Translations under genes and position numbers: made by a program
Origin: Hydractinia symbiolongicarpus
Lineage: Eukaryota; Cnidaria; Hydrozoa; Anthoathecata; Hydractiniidae
Direction: 5' to 3'
Assembly (NCBI RefSeq): GCF_029227915.1
Contig: NC_079879.1
Coordinates: 16,368,001 to 16,432,000, forward strand
DNA: 64,000 bases
In this document: positions 1 through 11,949 of the stretch, piece by piece
Position numbering within the stretch: position 1 is the first letter of the stretch
Layout of the letters: each line of letters starts with the position of its first letter
Notes under the pieces: model-generated
Databases searched by the model: none
Seen by the model: the letters and a program-made list of their open reading frames with translations, nothing else
What the model was told of the DNA's origin: nothing

Positions 1-1455
1 ATGTTTTTCAAAATACACAAACTTATCTTAAAATATATAAATATTTTTTTAGAATACACAAAGTTATTTCAAAATACATAAAAATATTTTTCAGAATAGA
101 GAAACAATATTTATAAAGAAACCTCTATTCACAAAGTGTGTTTAAGAATAAAACAATAATCAGAATATATGACGTGCTTTTAAAGTAATTGTGGGGAAAA
201 ATTATATATCAGTTTTGATTTATTTTGCTGAATTTACTTTTAGCCTGAATTCTAGCACACATACAAATTAGTTCTATTTAATGATCACTTCGTTTATATT
301 TAACCAGCCGAATAACATTTCAAACTTAGGTTCAAGGCTATATGCAGTATTTTACACTTACTTTGAAGACTGAAGTTGGTATATTTTATATATATCATGA
401 AGCAGTATCTGCATAGCTCTAATGCTTAAATTGTATTACCAGTGTTTTTCTAGGCATGTTTACTGCTAAGTGGTAGTCAAACAATAACAAAAGTTTACAC
501 CTAAGGAAATAACCCATAGCATATAATATATTCTAATTGTCACAAGAAGAAACACTAGACTTAAAAACCCACACACAAACTTCAAATTAAAGCAACTTAA
601 GTTTGAGGACTACGCCTTCATATTGATTTTCATTGTAGTCTGTTTGCTAAAAAAGCTACCTGTATACCCACCCGTTAACTTTGACAATGGCAAAGGAACA
701 TTTAGGTAACTCTTTCATATGTCACATGCATGACCTGGTTTACTACAATTTGTTACATTTTTTAAGCCCCTAATTTAATTGGATTACTTACGTGAAGTAC
801 ACAAAATACAAAATAACATGAAAACATGATTAGTTATAAGCAAATTTTTAGTTTGCTGCCATGTGGTTAACAATAGTTTGTCATACAATCTAATTATCAA
901 CATAATCATGGAATCACGTAACAAAAATGGATATGGAAATAGTCTTGGTTACCTAAAAAATAAATATAATGATGTACAATTTTGGACAAAACTATGTAGA
1001 CAACAGCAAATTTCTGATTATCTGTTGAAAATGGTTATACTCTTTAGTTAGTTAACTGCAAATTTGGACAGCATTTAAAATCTCTTAGTCACACTTTCCT
1101 CACCATTGCACACTATGGAATGAAGGTCTTGAAATTTGATGTCAGCAACAATTAGCCCGTTTTAACAGTTGGAATTCTGATAATCAAATAGCGTACTACT
1201 TTTTGAAAGAAACCTAATTTAGAGTCTTGTCTATACATATTTTGAAGTTGCAGTCTTAGAATAAGAGTATAGGTAATCTTAGTGAGTTAGTGAGTTTGCG
1301 AGTCGCAAGTTGGTGAGTTGGTGAGTTTAAAAAATATACGGCTGCCGTTGTTCATTTGGTTATTTTTCCGGAATGTTTTTTTATTGTTAGCACGTTAAAC
1401 CCGTTTTTTCGCTGGAATAGTCCGAAATGGACCTGGACTGATGCCTGATGGGATA
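1..1455. other. Non-coding AT-rich sequence
   Basis: Very AT-rich with no convincing coding run. The first 130 bases repeat a short A/T-rich phrase around 'aatacacaaa'. The only open frames are short and look random. Confidence 0.5.
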
Positions 1456-1674
1456 TTAGCTCATAAAGCTTTTCGCGCAAAAGGCTAACGCTTTTTTTAT
1501 CTGCGGTGAACGGATTTGATGCATCTGCAAGATGTTTTTGTTTGAAAAAAAAGTGACACGTTGAAGCTGTTCCAAACGATCTTGGGCATCCACCCTGTAG
1601 TGGTCAAAATAGGCAAGGTCTCCTGTATTGGGCAATTCATACAATTTAAGACATAGACATAAGTGTGCACTTAA

Positions 1675-2150
1675 GCTTGGTTCCCACTGTGGTTTAACTT
1701 GGGTTTAAATATAAAACCTAACAGGTTTTAAATGTGTTTTAAAAATTAAAATAATACCTGAGCATTCCCACTGTGTTTTAAAAGCAAAAACATGTAGCGT
1801 TTCTCTCTTGGTACCCTTTGTGTGATTTATCAAAAATTACTGGATATTGGCAAAAAAGTACGCTAAGATTTTCTTCCTGTACCAAACTAAGTTTTTTTTC
1901 AGCCATTTTTTATTCTGTCTTAACGTGAAAATGCACAAAATGTGCCCTAAAATCTTTGAAAACTCCGCCATTTGTCAGCGCCTTTAAACTTTAAACCACA
2001 ATATCAATATTTTTTATCTAAGTTTTTATTTTATCTATGGTTTAAACATGTTTTATGCGGTATTGGTAAACAATGGAACTACCCAGAATCAGCCAGAACC
2101 ACCCAGAATCGCTAAAATTGAACCAAAACAAGTCATGCCAATCTATATAA
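1675..2150. repeat. Dispersed repeat, non-coding
   Basis: Contains several inverted GGTTTAAA/TTTAAACC phrases, which suggests a hairpin-forming repeat. The stretch at about 2065-2110 (GTAAACAATGGAACTACCC followed by CAGAA/CAGCC repeats) recurs in inverted orientation at about 21848-21915. It therefore belongs to a dispersed family. No coding potential seen and ends not defined. Confidence 0.4.
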
Positions 2151-2289
2151 AAGGCAGGGTTAATATGGTCGAAATCCAATACAAAAAACGGCCCAAAAAA
2201 TGCTTCGTTTCCTGACCTAGATTAGAATATGGCTTTGCCTCCAATATTCAGGGGAAGGGCACTGGGACAGAAGCTATTGAATTTACAAC

Positions 2290-2480
2290 TGACATATCGG
2301 CACAGGCCTTTTCAGGAGAGGCGTGCAATAGCACGCGCACACCTCCACACACACGCAAAGTGGCTTAGGCGTGCTATTGATAGCACCTGCAAAATGACAA
2401 ATTTTATAAGAAGTTAACCAGTGCAGCACACCCAAAAACACACCTAAAATACTTGAGGCGTGAAAAGGCCTGTCGGCAAC
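2290..2480. repeat. MITE-like hairpin fragment
   Basis: A run of self-complementary motifs (AGGCGTGCAATAGCACGC, then GGCGTGCTATTGATAGCAC). The phrase TTTTCAGGAGAGGCGTGC also occurs, inverted, near 56940-56965 inside the MITE at 56389-57569. I infer a related copy or fragment of that family. Confidence 0.4.
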
Positions 2481-2734
2481 AACACATTATTGAAATTGAA
2501 TTGTATGGAGAGAAAAATGAATTATATGGAAAATGTGCAAAATTCATAGTTAATTGCTATGGTTCTGAAGCAACAACACGAAAGCAAACAACAACAATGA
2601 CAGATAATGTTAGAAGTATATTTCTCTTGTTTCATGTCATAACTACACTTGAGTTTGGGGAAAGGGGGGGGGATGTCAGGTTTGGTATCAGGGGGGCCCA
2701 AACCAGATGCGTGTGTTTCCATCCTTACCCTTAG

Positions 2735-3025
2735 TAAGACGTATCTCGTGGAAACGTCTGCGTATCTCGTGGAAACGCTAACTCAGCAACTCGCTTGGAA
2801 ATTGGCTATATCTGAGCGACTCACTTGGAAATCGCCTACACCTCAGCAACTCGCTTGGAAATTGCCTACCTCTCCGCGACTCACTTGGAAATCGCCTACA
2901 CCTCAGCAACTCGCTTGGAAATTGCCTACATCTCCGCGACTCACTTGGAAATCGGCTACACCTCAGCAACTCGCTTGGAAATTGCCTACTACCTGCTATG
3001 GCGTATCTCGTGGAAACGCACCTCA
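2735..3025. repeat. 60-bp minisatellite (two 30-bp half units)
   Basis: Tandem units alternate 'CAGCAACTCGCTTGGAAAT' with 'CGCGACTCACTTGGAAATC', giving a period of about 60 bases with a 30-base subperiod. The array is flanked by copies of CGTATCTCGTGGAAACG. It is open in three frames only because the unit is a multiple of three. I do not regard the resulting repetitive peptides as a gene. Confidence 0.85.
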
Positions 3026-3029
3026 TTTG

Positions 3030-3505
3030 TTAGGGAAACAAACGCATCTTCATCCCATTTTGCTGACAAAGGAAGCCCGACATCCCCAATTTACCCCAAA
3101 CTGGATTTTTTAAAGGAGACAATTTTGCGATCCATCATGTTATTAGCTAACTTTCAAAATCTGATAATACACAACTTTAAATTGACAAATAATAACTACA
3201 ATTGCTGTCAATAATACAAAATCAATGAATAAGGATTGTACTTTAATTTAGAGTTATAGCAGTAATAGCACTATCAATTGTTAGTGGCAGAAGCTGATAA
3301 CAGTGCGTGGCGAAGTTTTAAATAATCGACGATAGAACTCTGAAAAGTGTTAGGAGGGGTATAGTTAGCAAACATATGTGTGGATAAGACTGCTAAACAA
3401 TATTATATATTCAATATGTGGACGTAATGTCCCAAATTTTCGTGATGCCGTTGAGTCCTGCAATCCGAGAGGAACATTCTATCATAGCCCTATCAGATAG
3501 GTGGA
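3030..3505. other. Non-coding spacer
   Basis: Nothing recognised between the minisatellite and the recombinase element; AT-rich with no long frame. Confidence 0.4.
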
Positions 3506-3509
3506 TATA

Positions 3510-4560
3510 TCATCTATAGCAGTCACTAGACCATCTCCCAATGATTTTAGTAGCTGAGTCCGTAATGCCACATGACGCTGCTGCAGAAGCACCTCCAATG
3601 CAAAAACTATGTGTATTAAGATCAACGTAAAGTGGTAAACTAATTTTTAGGAAGGAAGACACATATTTTCTGGTAACAAAGTCGCCGCAATGCAAAACAA
3701 TGGACCTGGCGTTGTATCGCGAAGGAGAAGGTAATTTTCTAAAGCAGCTACTGGACAGAGCTCACCGCCAATACGAGCCAAGCGAATTTTGAAACCCATT
3801 CGAAATGGATCAATTTTGGAACACTTTATATTAACAGTTGCTATGTTAGAGTCCGAGTCAATAATAATATCTGTGGCCATGAGATTTACAGAGGCATCAA
3901 ATGTTTTAACTGATGGTGACACATATTCAGAAACGCGAAGAAGACCGAAGAACGCAAGTAGGATGAGGGCACGCCACATTAGTTTATCTATAGGCTTAAA
4001 CCCTGATTGGCCAACAAATCGCAGCATATCCCGCAAATGAACGGGGGTGATTGGTAGACGTCTTAAACGTTGATGTGGGTGTGATCTGCGAATACCACGC
4101 ACGACATAGTAGAGGCGACGCATTTTATAAATTTGTGTGGAGAAGCCAAGGACTACACTTTGGTATTGAATTGCGGATAAATACACTTTAATAGTGTTAT
4201 ATGTAACGTGGCGAGCTAGAGTTGCAAGGTGCGTTCAACTGCAGGATATGGTGCGATATGCAGGCTTTTGCAGAAACGAACATAACTACGGTGGCCAGAT
4301 AAATAAGTTCGTCTAGTGTGAGCAGCAAGAGCAGCAGTAAAGTAACACCTCAGTTCGTCTTCAAGACTTCCAACACTGATTGAGGTAGTGGAGAGGGTTC
4401 TGCTAGTGCGTCTGGACACTTGGTCTTGAATAGTTGCACCTGTCCTAATTTTTTCCAAAACTCGCTTGGGGATAGCAGGCAATGAGCTTGCAGAGGGAGG
4501 AAGAGAAGCGGAGGAAGCAAAAGAAACTTGAGGAGCAGCAATTGCACAAAAGATATAGCC
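3510..4560 (-). pseudogene. Tyrosine recombinase of a DIRS/Crypton-like element, broken
   Basis: Three consecutive minus-strand frames give one tyrosine-recombinase-like protein. A Ser/Thr-rich N-terminus leads into a SAM-like core-binding domain (around THTRRTYLSGHRSYVRF). The catalytic domain has the first Arg box (FFGLLRVSEY) and ends with a C-terminal box of the form IIGRWSSDCY, with the expected nucleophile Tyr. Two frameshifts break it, near 4205 (also present in the second copy at about 13165) and near 3660-3690. The HxxR box reads HSFC: the catalytic Arg codon is TGC where CGC is expected, so the copy looks inactive even without the frameshifts. The N-terminus probably comes from an upstream exon (acceptor-like CTCAAG near 4530). 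Crypton, DIRS or Ngaro cannot be separated because no reverse transcriptase is attached. Copy two is at 13180-13446. Confidence 0.75.
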
Positions 4561-6707
4561 TGATCGAACAATTTTGGGTATTCAAAAACGGCTATGTGAA
4601 ATGTTTATAAAATTGATCCTAAAGACTGGACACATATAACAAAAAAAAATTAAAAAATCCAACTTGAAGTGAGGTAGGTAGAAGTGAGCCTAAGTAGAAA
4701 TTGCCAATGAGAAGATCATATGGATCTAAACTAGTAATCGGTTGAAAGCAACGCATAATTTTATTATTGGCGTTTAATAAGGTTCCTTGCGCCCAGGAGT
4801 CGAGTTAAAATTTATCTAAACTACTCAGGAGTGTTTCACGAGGCTTAACTCTCTGGTTTCACGGTAGTTCAACTACATTTTGCCGCTTTTCGCCGATCGT
4901 TGAGTGATTCCTTGTTTTCTGCCGTAAAATAGTCGACTTCGGCGGCAGCCGAAGTGTGGACTTTTGACCCTCTTAAACAAACAAATAATTTTGACGCCAA
5001 GAAGAATCGCGCCGAAGTGTGGACTTTTGGACTCTTGTAAAACAAAGAATATGTGACGTCAAGAAGAATCCCGCCGAAGTCGTCGAAATTTACGGGAAAG
5101 AAAGATTGAACTCTACCTTGGTATTGCCTCCCGGTAGCCGGTCGGTTTGATAGGGTAGGATTCAACATGTCTAAAGGAAGATGCTTTATCCAAAATGCGA
5201 TTCCGTGGTTTTAAATTTAAATTATTATTAGAATTACGTCATTGACGTATTGTTGCGTAATACCGAAATGCATTGGGTGCGCATTTACCAGGAGAGTTCG
5301 CGGAAAAAGCCTGGAGGCACAATAAAAATCTAGATGGTGTCAAAGTTTTTTTTATTATTCTTGGATATTATAAAGAAAAAATAAAAGCTAAAAATAAATC
5401 AAAATCGAAATTTTTTTTCCACCGGATACTTTTGTAGATTGTAAAGAAAAACAGAAATATATATTCGAATCCATGAAAGATGTCAATGTAAAAGTTAGAT
5501 ATCTCGAGATAAAATCATTATCATTTCCCTGTTTATCAAAAAGATAAATCATTCGGAGTTGCTGGTGAGTTTTCAGTTATAATAAAAAAAATTGATCTTT
5601 TGACCAAGAAAAACAAAAAGCAGTAGTCTTCTTTAAAAAAGAAAATCTTTGTGTGTTTTACCAACTTAATTTTTTAGATATTAATTTAAAAAATCACAAG
5701 ATTCTCTTCGAATAAATCAAGAACAAGGAGTCCCCAACAAATCCTTTGGTCCGGAACTCCTTTTGTGTTTTTTGGAAAAAAATCTTTTTGGTACGAAGTT
5801 TTGTCCCAGCTGATAACTAAACGGATTGTTTGGGTGACGAAAACAACTATCCGTCATGTACTTGCTTGGATTGGCGTAAAACCTTGTTGCCATCCGTTAT
5901 TAGTGGCAATGTCGCAGATGTATCCTGGAAATCTTTATCGTCGCGATACACTTTATCTCCTTTTTTCATTTTGGAACATGAAGTTGTTAGCAAGGAGGTT
6001 ACTTTGGAAGATAACCAAATGTAGAACGATCTTGTGTAGCCCGTAATATCCCCCGAGCCCGCGGGCCTTTGCCTCATTACGGAGTTTCATACCGCGCAGG
6101 TCTGGGCGCTAGCGAAGCGCTTGTAGGGACAAATTTTTGGCTTGTTTTCATTTGTCTCGATAGCCCAAATAATTTTCATGATCAGTTTTTCACAACTATT
6201 CTGGTTACTGCTGCGAAAAGAGGCAGAAATGCAAAATCCTGCCTGATGTTTCTTCAACTAATTTTTTACTTTAACTGACGTTTTGCTTTTTAATAACACG
6301 TTTAAATGGTGTTGCTAACCCTCTTTGTGGTATATTGACATGGGTAAGATGTTGGAATAGAAGAAAACTTAAATTACTGACTCTTATAGAGAGGCAAGAG
6401 AAGACATATTGTTGATGTTGGTTTTAGGGGTTAGCTTCCTGAAGTTTCAAGCTACATATACCATACATTTTGTGTTGTGAGGAATAAAGTAATGGTTAAA
6501 AAGAAACACTATTCTATCATTATCAGCGCACTTTTGTAAGAAGAAATAAAAATTACAGCTAGCTATAAAAAGACTTAAAGGAAGTTTTTTTACAGTAAGC
6601 TATAGCTAGCCTAGCTATATATGGATCTGCAAGTTTGACATGGATTAACGTGGAAGAGCATTTAATAAAGGATTTATTTGCAAAGTATAGCTAACTAGTT
6701 ATATAAA
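4128..6707. repeat. 2,580-bp duplicated block, copy 1
   Basis: Nearly identical to 13092-15671 (constant offset 8,964). One visible change is in the recombinase at about 4317-4325 (GTGTGAGCAGCAAG against GTGTTTGGAGCAAG). It holds the N-terminal half of the tyrosine recombinase, then about 2.1 kb of mostly non-coding sequence. That part includes two imperfect repeats of GCCGAAGTGTGGACTTTTG (about 4950-5035). The match ends abruptly at both sides, which defines the copied unit. No clear terminal inverted repeat or target duplication was found. Confidence 0.9.
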
Positions 6708-6709
6708 CC

Positions 6710-7095
6710 AGTATAGAAAGTGTTGCGGAGAGGTTGCCAAGGCAAAGGCATTAAGCACGGCAAGGAAAGGGCACGGCCTAAGGCAGGCAGGGAATCGGCA
6801 AGGCAGGGGGGTAGGCAAGACATGGAAGGCACAGGCAACGGCATAGTAGGCAGGCACCAGGAAAGGCATAGGAAGGATGGCAAGGAATCAGCATGGCAGG
6901 GGTAGGCAAGGCATGGAAGGCACAGGCAAGGGCATAGTAGGCAGGCACCAGGAAAGACATAGGAAGGACGGCAATTCAAAGACACGACAAAGGCAGGCAG
7001 GGAAACTGGAATAGGAAACAGCAAGGCAGGGGTAAGCAAGGCATGGGAGGCACAGGCAACAGCATAAGAAAAGGCATGAAAAGGGTAGGCAATTA
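6710..7095. repeat. GGCA-rich minisatellite
   Basis: Purine-rich on the + strand, built from variants of AGGCAAGGCATGGAAGGCACAGGCAA and GGCAGGCACCAGGAAAGGCATAGGAAGG. The higher-order period is about 85-95 bases, degenerate. The proline/cysteine/leucine-rich minus-strand frame across it is a by-product of the repeat. Confidence 0.75.
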
Positions 7096-7189
7096 GTTTA
7101 CCCGTCCTTTAGCTATATACTGCATTTCATGTCATGCTACTGTGGTTACCATCTTGCGTAGAGACAGACAGAATACTGCTATTATTAAA

Positions 7190-7850
7190 AAGAGACTAGT
7201 CGTTAGCCCGTGGAAAAATCCACGGGGTCGCCCGTCCTTTATATATCACATTTCGTGTTTCCGTTACGGGACGCGGTCACCCTTTTGAACACACAGACAA
7301 AATACGGCTATTATAATAGAGACTAGTCGTTAACCCGTGGAAAAATCCACGGGGTCGCCCGTCCTTTATATATCGCATTTCGTGTTTCCGTAACAGGACG
7401 CGGCTTTCGCGGACACACAGACAGACGACGGCTATTATTAAAGAGATAGTCGGTTACTCGTGGAAGATTCCACGGAGTCGTCCGTCCTTTATGTAACTCA
7501 TTTCGTGTTTCCGTAACACGACGTATTCCTCGCGGACAGACCGACAAAATACGGCTATTATTAAAGAGACTAGTCGTTAACCCGTGGAGAAATCCACGGG
7601 GTCGCCCGTCCTTTATATATCACATTTCGTGTTTCCGTAACAGGACGCGGTAACCCTTTTGAACACACAGCCAGACGACGGCTATTATTATAGAGACTAG
7701 TTGGTAGCCCTTTGAAAAAACAAGGGGTCGCCCATCCTTTATATATCACATTTCCGTAACAAAAAGACAAACAGAGGCACGAACAGACAGACGACGCCTG
7801 CCCGTGTAAAAATCCACGGGATCGCCCGTCCTTTACGTTTACCCGTCGCA
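7190..7850. repeat. Satellite of about 120 bp units with a conserved hairpin
   Basis: About five to six units. Each contains GAGACTAGTCGTTAACCCGTGG, a hairpin CCCGTGGAAAAATCCACGGGG, then GTCGCCCGTCCTTTATATAT, CATTTCGTGTTTCCGTAAC and ACACACAGACAGACGACGG. Units diverge gradually along the array. The hairpin is the best-kept part. No coding role; the short minus-strand frames are repeat artefacts. Confidence 0.8.
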
Positions 7851-7854
7851 ACAA

Positions 7855-8265
7855 GGTGGATAAAAATATATCTCATTTGATATTCGTTTTGGAATAGCTT
7901 AATTTATGATGGTGTCCATCAGTTGACATTAAAATTTTGAATCTATCAAGGGAATAAAAAAATTCTTCAATATAGAGTTAAGATAATTAACAAATTTAAT
8001 AACATCTAACCCTTCGTAAAACAAGGTAGACAAAATATTTGTTTATCTAGTTAATTTCAATGGAAAAAATGTTGTTTTTTTCAAAGTATTTATTTTTTTC
8101 AATGGAAAAAATGTTGTTTTTTTCAAAGTATTTATTTTAAATTCAGCCTGAAAAATAGTTTAGCAATTGTTTGAATTTTGGCAATATTTAGGCCCATTTT
8201 AAATTTAGGATATTTTATTAAAAAAAAGTGCACCTCGTTTTACAAAGGGTTAGTAATAAAAATAC
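7855..8265. other. Non-coding sequence with a short tandem copy
   Basis: AT-rich. Contains a 43-base direct repeat at about 8057-8140 (TCAATGGAAAAAATGTTG and following bases, twice). Nothing else recognised. It may include the 3' untranslated region of the gene on the minus strand at 8269-8850. Confidence 0.4.
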
Positions 8266-8268
8266 ATT

Positions 8269-8850
8269 TTAATATTGTGGCTTATACGGCCCACCACGAC
8301 CGCGTCTCCCACCACGACCGCGTCTCCAACCACGACTGCTACTTCTACCACGATCCCGTCGCCCACCACAAAACTCAACCCCGCCATTATGCACCCAACG
8401 TCCAAACACTTCTAGGTCCATTGACCCGCTATGTCTAAGTCTGTACTGTAAAAATTTTGTCCATACTTGCACTTAAAGAAAAAATAATGTAAAGGTTAAT
8501 ACAATAAGTAACATAGATAATACCTAAGGTATACCAAAGTTTTAGATCCTAACAAAATTTTGAATACATGAAAAGTGATTTCTTACTCAATTCCATGTTG
8601 GGAGCTGTTTCGGTGGGGTCTTCTTCATTGGTCCACTCGACCCCACCCTGCTTTAGCCATCGGCCAAACGACCGATAATTCATGGAGCCAGGATGTTGTA
8701 TCCTGTGCTCCACGAATTTAGCATAAAGTGAAACTATAAAAAACGGTATAATATATAATAACAGGTATAATTTTTTTATTTATTAATACCACTAATAGTA
8801 ACAAAATCAATAATATACTTACCAAGTTCTAAGTTAATTTGTGCCGCCAT
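8269..8850 (-). CDS. Small three-exon gene: duplicated 'GSM-FGRW-GGVE' motif plus RG-rich tail
   Basis: Not recognised as a named family. Exons read 8850-8823, 8733-8587 and 8471-8269 (minus). All junctions have GT donors and AG acceptors (G|GTAAGT, TATAG|, GA|GTAAGA, TTTAAG|) and keep one frame of 125 codons plus stop. The start is ATG in an AAAATGGCGGC context. Exons 2 and 3 each encode one copy of the same motif of about 30 residues: [FY]-H/Y-R-x-x-H-x-GSM-x4-FGRW-x3-GGVE, so the gene looks built by exon duplication. After the second motif the protein ends in an RG/RGG-rich tail (GWRRGRGGRRGRGG), a feature of nucleic-acid-binding, arginine-methylated proteins. A nuclear or RNA-binding role is inference. 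It is one of the few unbroken spliced genes in the window. Confidence 0.6.
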
Positions 8851-8926
8851 TTTTTTCTCTATATTTGCTAAAAAACACAAATAAATCAGTTGTAAAACAT
8901 CACAAATTATTTCTAGATTATCAGTA

Positions 8927-9455
8927 CAGTACACTCCCGATAACTCGAACCTCAAGGGACCAAAAAAATAGTTCGAGTTATCGAATGTTCGACTTACCGG
9001 GGCATTCGATAACTCGAACTTTGGCCGATAAGTGAAAATAGTTCGAGTTATTAAAATTTTTTTTTCTTTTCTATTCTAACAAGAATACAGTCATAGTTAT
9101 ACATCACTGAAAAAAGTTCTAATGTGACTCTGTTTCACTGTAGCGGTAACGTCTCTCTCTGTCAATTAAAATACAGGAGAAAAAAGTTTTTGTCAACTTT
9201 GGAAGAACAATTTATATTATTGAAAGAAAAGTAGTCACTTTTTACCGAGATTGTTTTCATTTTTCCTCTGAAGTTCGAGTTATCGGGGGAATTTCTGTCC
9301 AGGTTCGACTTAACAAATGTTCGAGTTATCGGGGGTTCGAGTTATCGAGTGATTTTTGTGAGAAAGTATTAGTGAAGGTTCAACGGGAATTCAAAAACAG
9401 TTCAAGTTACTGGAAGTTCGAGTTATTGGGCGTTCGAGTTATCGGGAGTGTACTG
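8927..9455. mobile_element. pogo/Tigger-like MITE, 529 bp
   Basis: Terminal inverted repeats CAGTACACTCCCGATAACTC and GAGTTATCGGGAGTGTACTG are exact. A TA dinucleotide lies directly outside each end (8925-8926, 9456-9457), the target duplication of Tc1/mariner/pogo elements. The subterminal sequence is packed with GTTCGAGTTATCG/CGATAACTCGAAC motifs in both orientations, as expected of transposase-binding sites. No transposase is encoded, so it is non-autonomous. Confidence 0.88.
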
Positions 9456-9459
9456 TATA

Positions 9460-11945
9460 TATTTTCGGATGCTTAGAAAGAATCTTATTATTTATGAATG
9501 TTTAATAATAAAATTAAAGAATGGTCAAAAAATCTACAAGGTGCTACATAGTGACAAAAAAATACAGTAGTCAATTTTGTACATATTTATTTGGATATTT
9601 ATTTGGATATTTATAAAAAATTTATTACGTAATATGTGAACGGTCCCTAACTGTCTGGTGCAGACGATATAATGAAATACTTCAGAACAATTTTCTATAT
9701 GTATACTAATATATATATTTATTATTAATTTTTCCCAAAAATACCAAGAAAAAAATGAATTTTCGCCAAATGGACAAAAGCTTGCTAAATTAATTCCCTT
9801 GTGGTAGCTAAAATTTACTGACTAAACTCACAAATAATCTATGCTATGGAACAAAACAATATCAAAGGAAATATTCAGTGCCAAATGGTTTTATATAACA
9901 AGTAAATGTAGCAACATATCTCGCCTACTATATACGGCCATACGTATCCAGAAGACGTTTAACGTAAGTAGCTTCACAGGTAATTTAAAATCTTGATTTG
10001 AATTCTACGTGACGTTACTGCTACCGTATAAAAGTAGACCTAACAAACAAGTTCAATCTGTCTATTAACTGCAATACTGGTAAACTTCTAATCATTTTTC
10101 TCACTTTGCAACCTTGTTGTCACTAGCAACTATGAGGGGTCCTATAACAGTAAGATACTATACTAATAACTGATATAAACAAGGGGAATTATTTGAGGAT
10201 TATGATGATTAGAAAATTGTGTAACTCTTAAAAATAAAGTTAGAACAATCAAATTTCCAAACACAGGCTAGAACTAAGGCTCTACCACTCCCCACCCTTA
10301 ATGCTACGATTTCAGAAAAAAGCTTGTAAAGTATATGCTTACCAAATAAATCCTCTAGTATGTCTCATCCTCTACTTTTTTCTCATATGTGATCAATTGC
10401 CATTGTTAATGTAAAGAAATTTCCTAAATGATTTACAACTAGAATGTTAATTTTCGTACTAAAGTAACTGCATTATGAATTAAGCAGTCAAAAAATCAAA
10501 TGACATGATCATTTGGCTGTCCAAACTAACTGTGACAGAGTAGTCATGAAAAATACTGATGTGAAAAATTAGCAAAGATTTTACTGGTGGTACAATGACA
10601 TAATCATGTCAAATTTTATACAGAAGGAAATTTAAAAAGGGTGTGGTTTCAAAATTGTTAAAATAACTTAAAAATTACATTACACAATGAAAATGGTCTC
10701 GCCTTTATGTATAGTACACATTTAAATATAAAATTAATTAATAAGAGGTACTTATCTGATTGTTTTTCATTTAAAATAACTGCCATGTTATATCTTCCAG
10801 TAGAATTTGAAAAAACTTGCTAACGTCTTCTACAAATTCCTTGAAAGTTTATTATAGTACCTGAAAACAGGAAAAAGACAAAAGAGAGCAACAAAGGAAC
10901 TGAAACTGTACAGTATCATTCAAATTACAAAATACATTAACTTTCACATATTTAGTGCAAATTCAATTCCTTTTTATAAGGTATTAATTGCCGGTCTCCT
11001 CCATCCCCTTACAACCGGACCTATCCTCACCGATATATCTCTTTAATGTCCTCACATAATTTTTAATTTTTTTCCTTCGTGGTTTAAAATCAAGACTGTG
11101 TGATATCTTAAGTATCATCATGGCCAGTTAAAAATTATCATATAATAAAATCTTTTCATAATATACTCATTTTGAGGAACATTAAAGTGTCAGATTTTAC
11201 ATTTCAGGATTTACTGACATTGGTTTCAATAGTTACCATACTCAATGATGGATCATACTTAATTTGTAAAAACTTTTGCAAAATAAACACAAAAAGTTCA
11301 AATCTAATTTTTGTGTTAACTTAGTAAAACTTGAAACTTAGTAAAGTCAATCACAATGTTAAATTTCATTTTATGCAAAAAAACATTTCTTTTTTGGCTT
11401 AAACGCTTTCTCTCAGTAACGTTTCCATAAATTAAGTTATATGAACCCCTGGCATAATTTTAAGTATATATACATACGCAATATATGTAACTAAATTTTT
11501 AGAATGTCATACACTGTATGCTTTTATTAACACATAAAATTTTACAAAAAAAGGGGAGGAAACCAAGAAGTGACCCACTTTTAAATTGACTTAGCTTAAT
11601 GTTAAAAACCTTTTGTTTTACATTCTTAGAAGGAAAAAAGACAAGAAGGTAAATCAACCCAAAAGTCAGGTTACAAACTTGATTATATTAGGGCCTTCAG
11701 TAACTTAAGACTTGGTATGTGTTCATGAGCATGCATTTTAGACAAAAAGCCTTGTAAATAAAAGATTTTTCAGTGTTAAATAAGGACAATTTAAATTTGA
11801 TTATCAAAACTTTAATAAACTTTGAGTGCACACAAATGCTTAGGCTTCTTACAAAAAACGAGGATTAATTTGCCTTTAAATTGAGTTTGTTGATAATAAT
11901 CACACATCGTGATGCCTGATGTTAGGCAGAGTATTTTTACTTTAT
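9460..11945. other. Non-coding AT-rich stretch
   Basis: About 2.5 kb without an open frame of interest, domain or repeat boundary that I can support. It could be intergenic or intronic. Confidence 0.4.
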
Positions 11946-11949
11946 TTTA

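Noticed and set aside
1456-1644. 62-codon minus-strand frame with protein-like composition
   Set aside because: No domain, no splice sites or neighbouring exons that I could support.
2649-3113. Repetitive 154-codon frame
   Set aside because: The minisatellite unit is a multiple of 3, so several frames stay open on both strands; no start context or domain.
6695-7039. Cys/Pro/Leu-rich minus-strand frame resembling a secreted repeat protein
   Set aside because: It lies wholly on the GGCA minisatellite and two frames show similar patterns.
7190-7850. CRISPR-like regular repeat
   Set aside because: Units are contiguous, diverged and eukaryotic satellite-like; there are no unique spacers.
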